Assembly: GCA_032718475.1 (NCBI GenBank)
Contig: JAUCBJ010002811.1
Span: forward strand, 50,993 to 114,992
DNA: 64,000 bases
Direction: 5' to 3'
Source: Nemertoderma westbladi
Taxonomy: Eukaryota; Xenacoelomorpha; Nemertodermatida; Nemertodermatidae
Shown here piece after piece: positions 63,559-64,000 of the stretch (within the stretch, counting starts at the first letter, position 1; every line of letters starts with the position of its first letter). A model generated the notes under the pieces. That model had not been told where the DNA came from. It ran no database searches and saw only the letters and a program-made list of their open reading frames with translations. A program made the position numbers and the translations under genes.

Positions 63559-64000
63559 TTAATTATTAATTATTATTATTATTATTATTTTCGCTACGTT
63601 TATAGTCAATGTAATTTTTAATGTAACAATTATGATTACGAAATATATCCGATCTAAATGTTCGGGTGTTTCCTGTCGTAAATCAATTAAGAAATGTGAA
63701 AATGGTTGAATTGTTGCATCTTGATAGGAATCAATTAAAAATTTGGTCTGCCCTGGTAACATTTGCTTCGCGAAATTTAAAACCGATAGACTGTCTCTCG
63801 GATTTTTCATTAATACTAAAGTATGGCTATTAATTGATCTTGTGCGGTTATGCTTCCCACCGTAAAACTTGTTTTGCGTTATAAAACAAATAAATATATT
63901 GGAATGCTGAGCTACCTTAGTAAACAATACAGTTAATGCTGTACTGGACTCAGTTTCTGTTAACAAATCATCTATAATTAATAAATCTCGACTATTGACT
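63559..64000 (-). CDS. Genome-packaging ATPase (FtsK/HerA type), C-terminal part
   Basis: The frame enters from beyond the window edge. Its first visible residues, VNSRDLLIIDDLLTETESS, are a Walker B motif (hydrophobic strand then Asp-Asp) of the A32/FtsK-HerA packaging ATPases that pump the genome into capsids. QHSNIFICFITQNKF then gives the sensor-like strand and Asn/Gln, and NPRDSLSVLNFAKQMLPGQT fits the arginine-containing helical part. FSHFLIDLRQETPEHLDRIY is near the true C-terminus. The last 30 codons (IVTLKITLTINV...IIIII) are read from an ATT repeat and may be a late stop. The Walker A motif lies outside the window. Confidence 0.75.
   Translation of the reverse strand, partial: VNSRDLLIIDDLLTETESSTALTVLFTKVAQHSNIFICFITQNKFYGGKHNRTRSINSHTLVLMKNPRDSLSVLNFAKQMLPGQTKFLIDSYQDATIQPFSHFLIDLRQETPEHLDRIYFVIIIVTLKITLTINVAKIIIIIIINN

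Larger units (their letters stand above)
55900..64000. mobile_element. Polinton/Maverick (adintovirus-like) element, partial
   Basis: Gene content defines it: protein-primed DNA polymerase B, rve-type integrase, FtsK/HerA packaging ATPase, penton-like protein and an adenovirus pX-like protein. Two genes read rightward (57083, 58700) and five leftward (60678-64000), converging at about 60.7 kb. The left terminus is not defined. I looked for a terminal inverted repeat but its partner would lie beyond the window. Most ORFs are intact, so the element is either recent or maintained, apart from the polymerase truncation. Confidence 0.8.

Overview
This is eukaryotic, almost certainly invertebrate animal, DNA. 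It is AT-rich, contains no bacterial-style operons, and is built mostly from transposable elements: BEL/Pao and Ty3/gypsy LTR elements, several LINEs, long-TIR DNA elements, MITEs with TWA target duplications, minisatellites and a Polinton/adintovirus-like element. The mixture suggests a marine invertebrate. I cannot name a species. Only one gene looks like an ordinary host gene, an intronless glycosyltransferase at 21949-23076 on the minus strand.

The most unusual object is a BEL/Pao-type retroelement present twice in opposite orientations: copy 1 on the plus strand (about 4.2-18.2 kb) and copy 2 on the minus strand (about 43.1-53.9 kb). In both copies gag-pol is followed by about 1.6-1.8 kb of conserved non-coding DNA, then two extra ORFs I do not recognise (here called X and Y), then an LTR-like repeat with TG...CA ends and a TATA box. 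Copy 2 has intact X (1063 aa) and Y (362 aa, with a CCHC knuckle and a very basic tail). Its gag-pol is internally deleted. Copy 1 keeps more of gag-protease-RT but is full of stops and frameshifts, carries a LINE insertion, and has lost the X/Y junction. The pol-to-X spacer holds a tandemly duplicated, apparently structured RNA unit conserved in both copies.

Region by region: 1-4.2 kb holds two 98 percent identical direct repeats, a divergent LTR and a rearranged leader. 4.2-18.2 kb is copy 1. 18.1-21.9 kb holds fragments of a PHD-finger ORF and of an integrase tail plus non-coding DNA. 21.9-23.1 kb is the glycosyltransferase. 23.2-25.5 kb is a broken LINE. 27.5-31.05 kb is a decayed minus-strand Ty3/gypsy element. 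26-42 kb is a dense field of MITEs, a 3.6 kb element with about 480 bp TIRs, nested foldback-like elements, palindrome clusters, a tRNA-Lys-like sequence and a 68 bp minisatellite. 43.1-54.5 kb is copy 2. 54.6-55.6 kb is an inverted-repeat, tandem-repeat element.

From about 56 kb to the window end there is a Polinton/Maverick (adintovirus-like) element. It has an unknown 347 aa ORF and a protein-primed DNA polymerase B cut off after its second exonuclease motif. Converging on these from the minus strand are a capsid/penton-like protein, a DDE integrase with a chromodomain-like tail, a small basic ORF, an adenovirus pX-like membrane-active protein and the C-terminal part of the genome-packaging ATPase, which runs off the window. 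The truncated polymerase and the penton-like gene meet at one point, so a deletion junction is likely.
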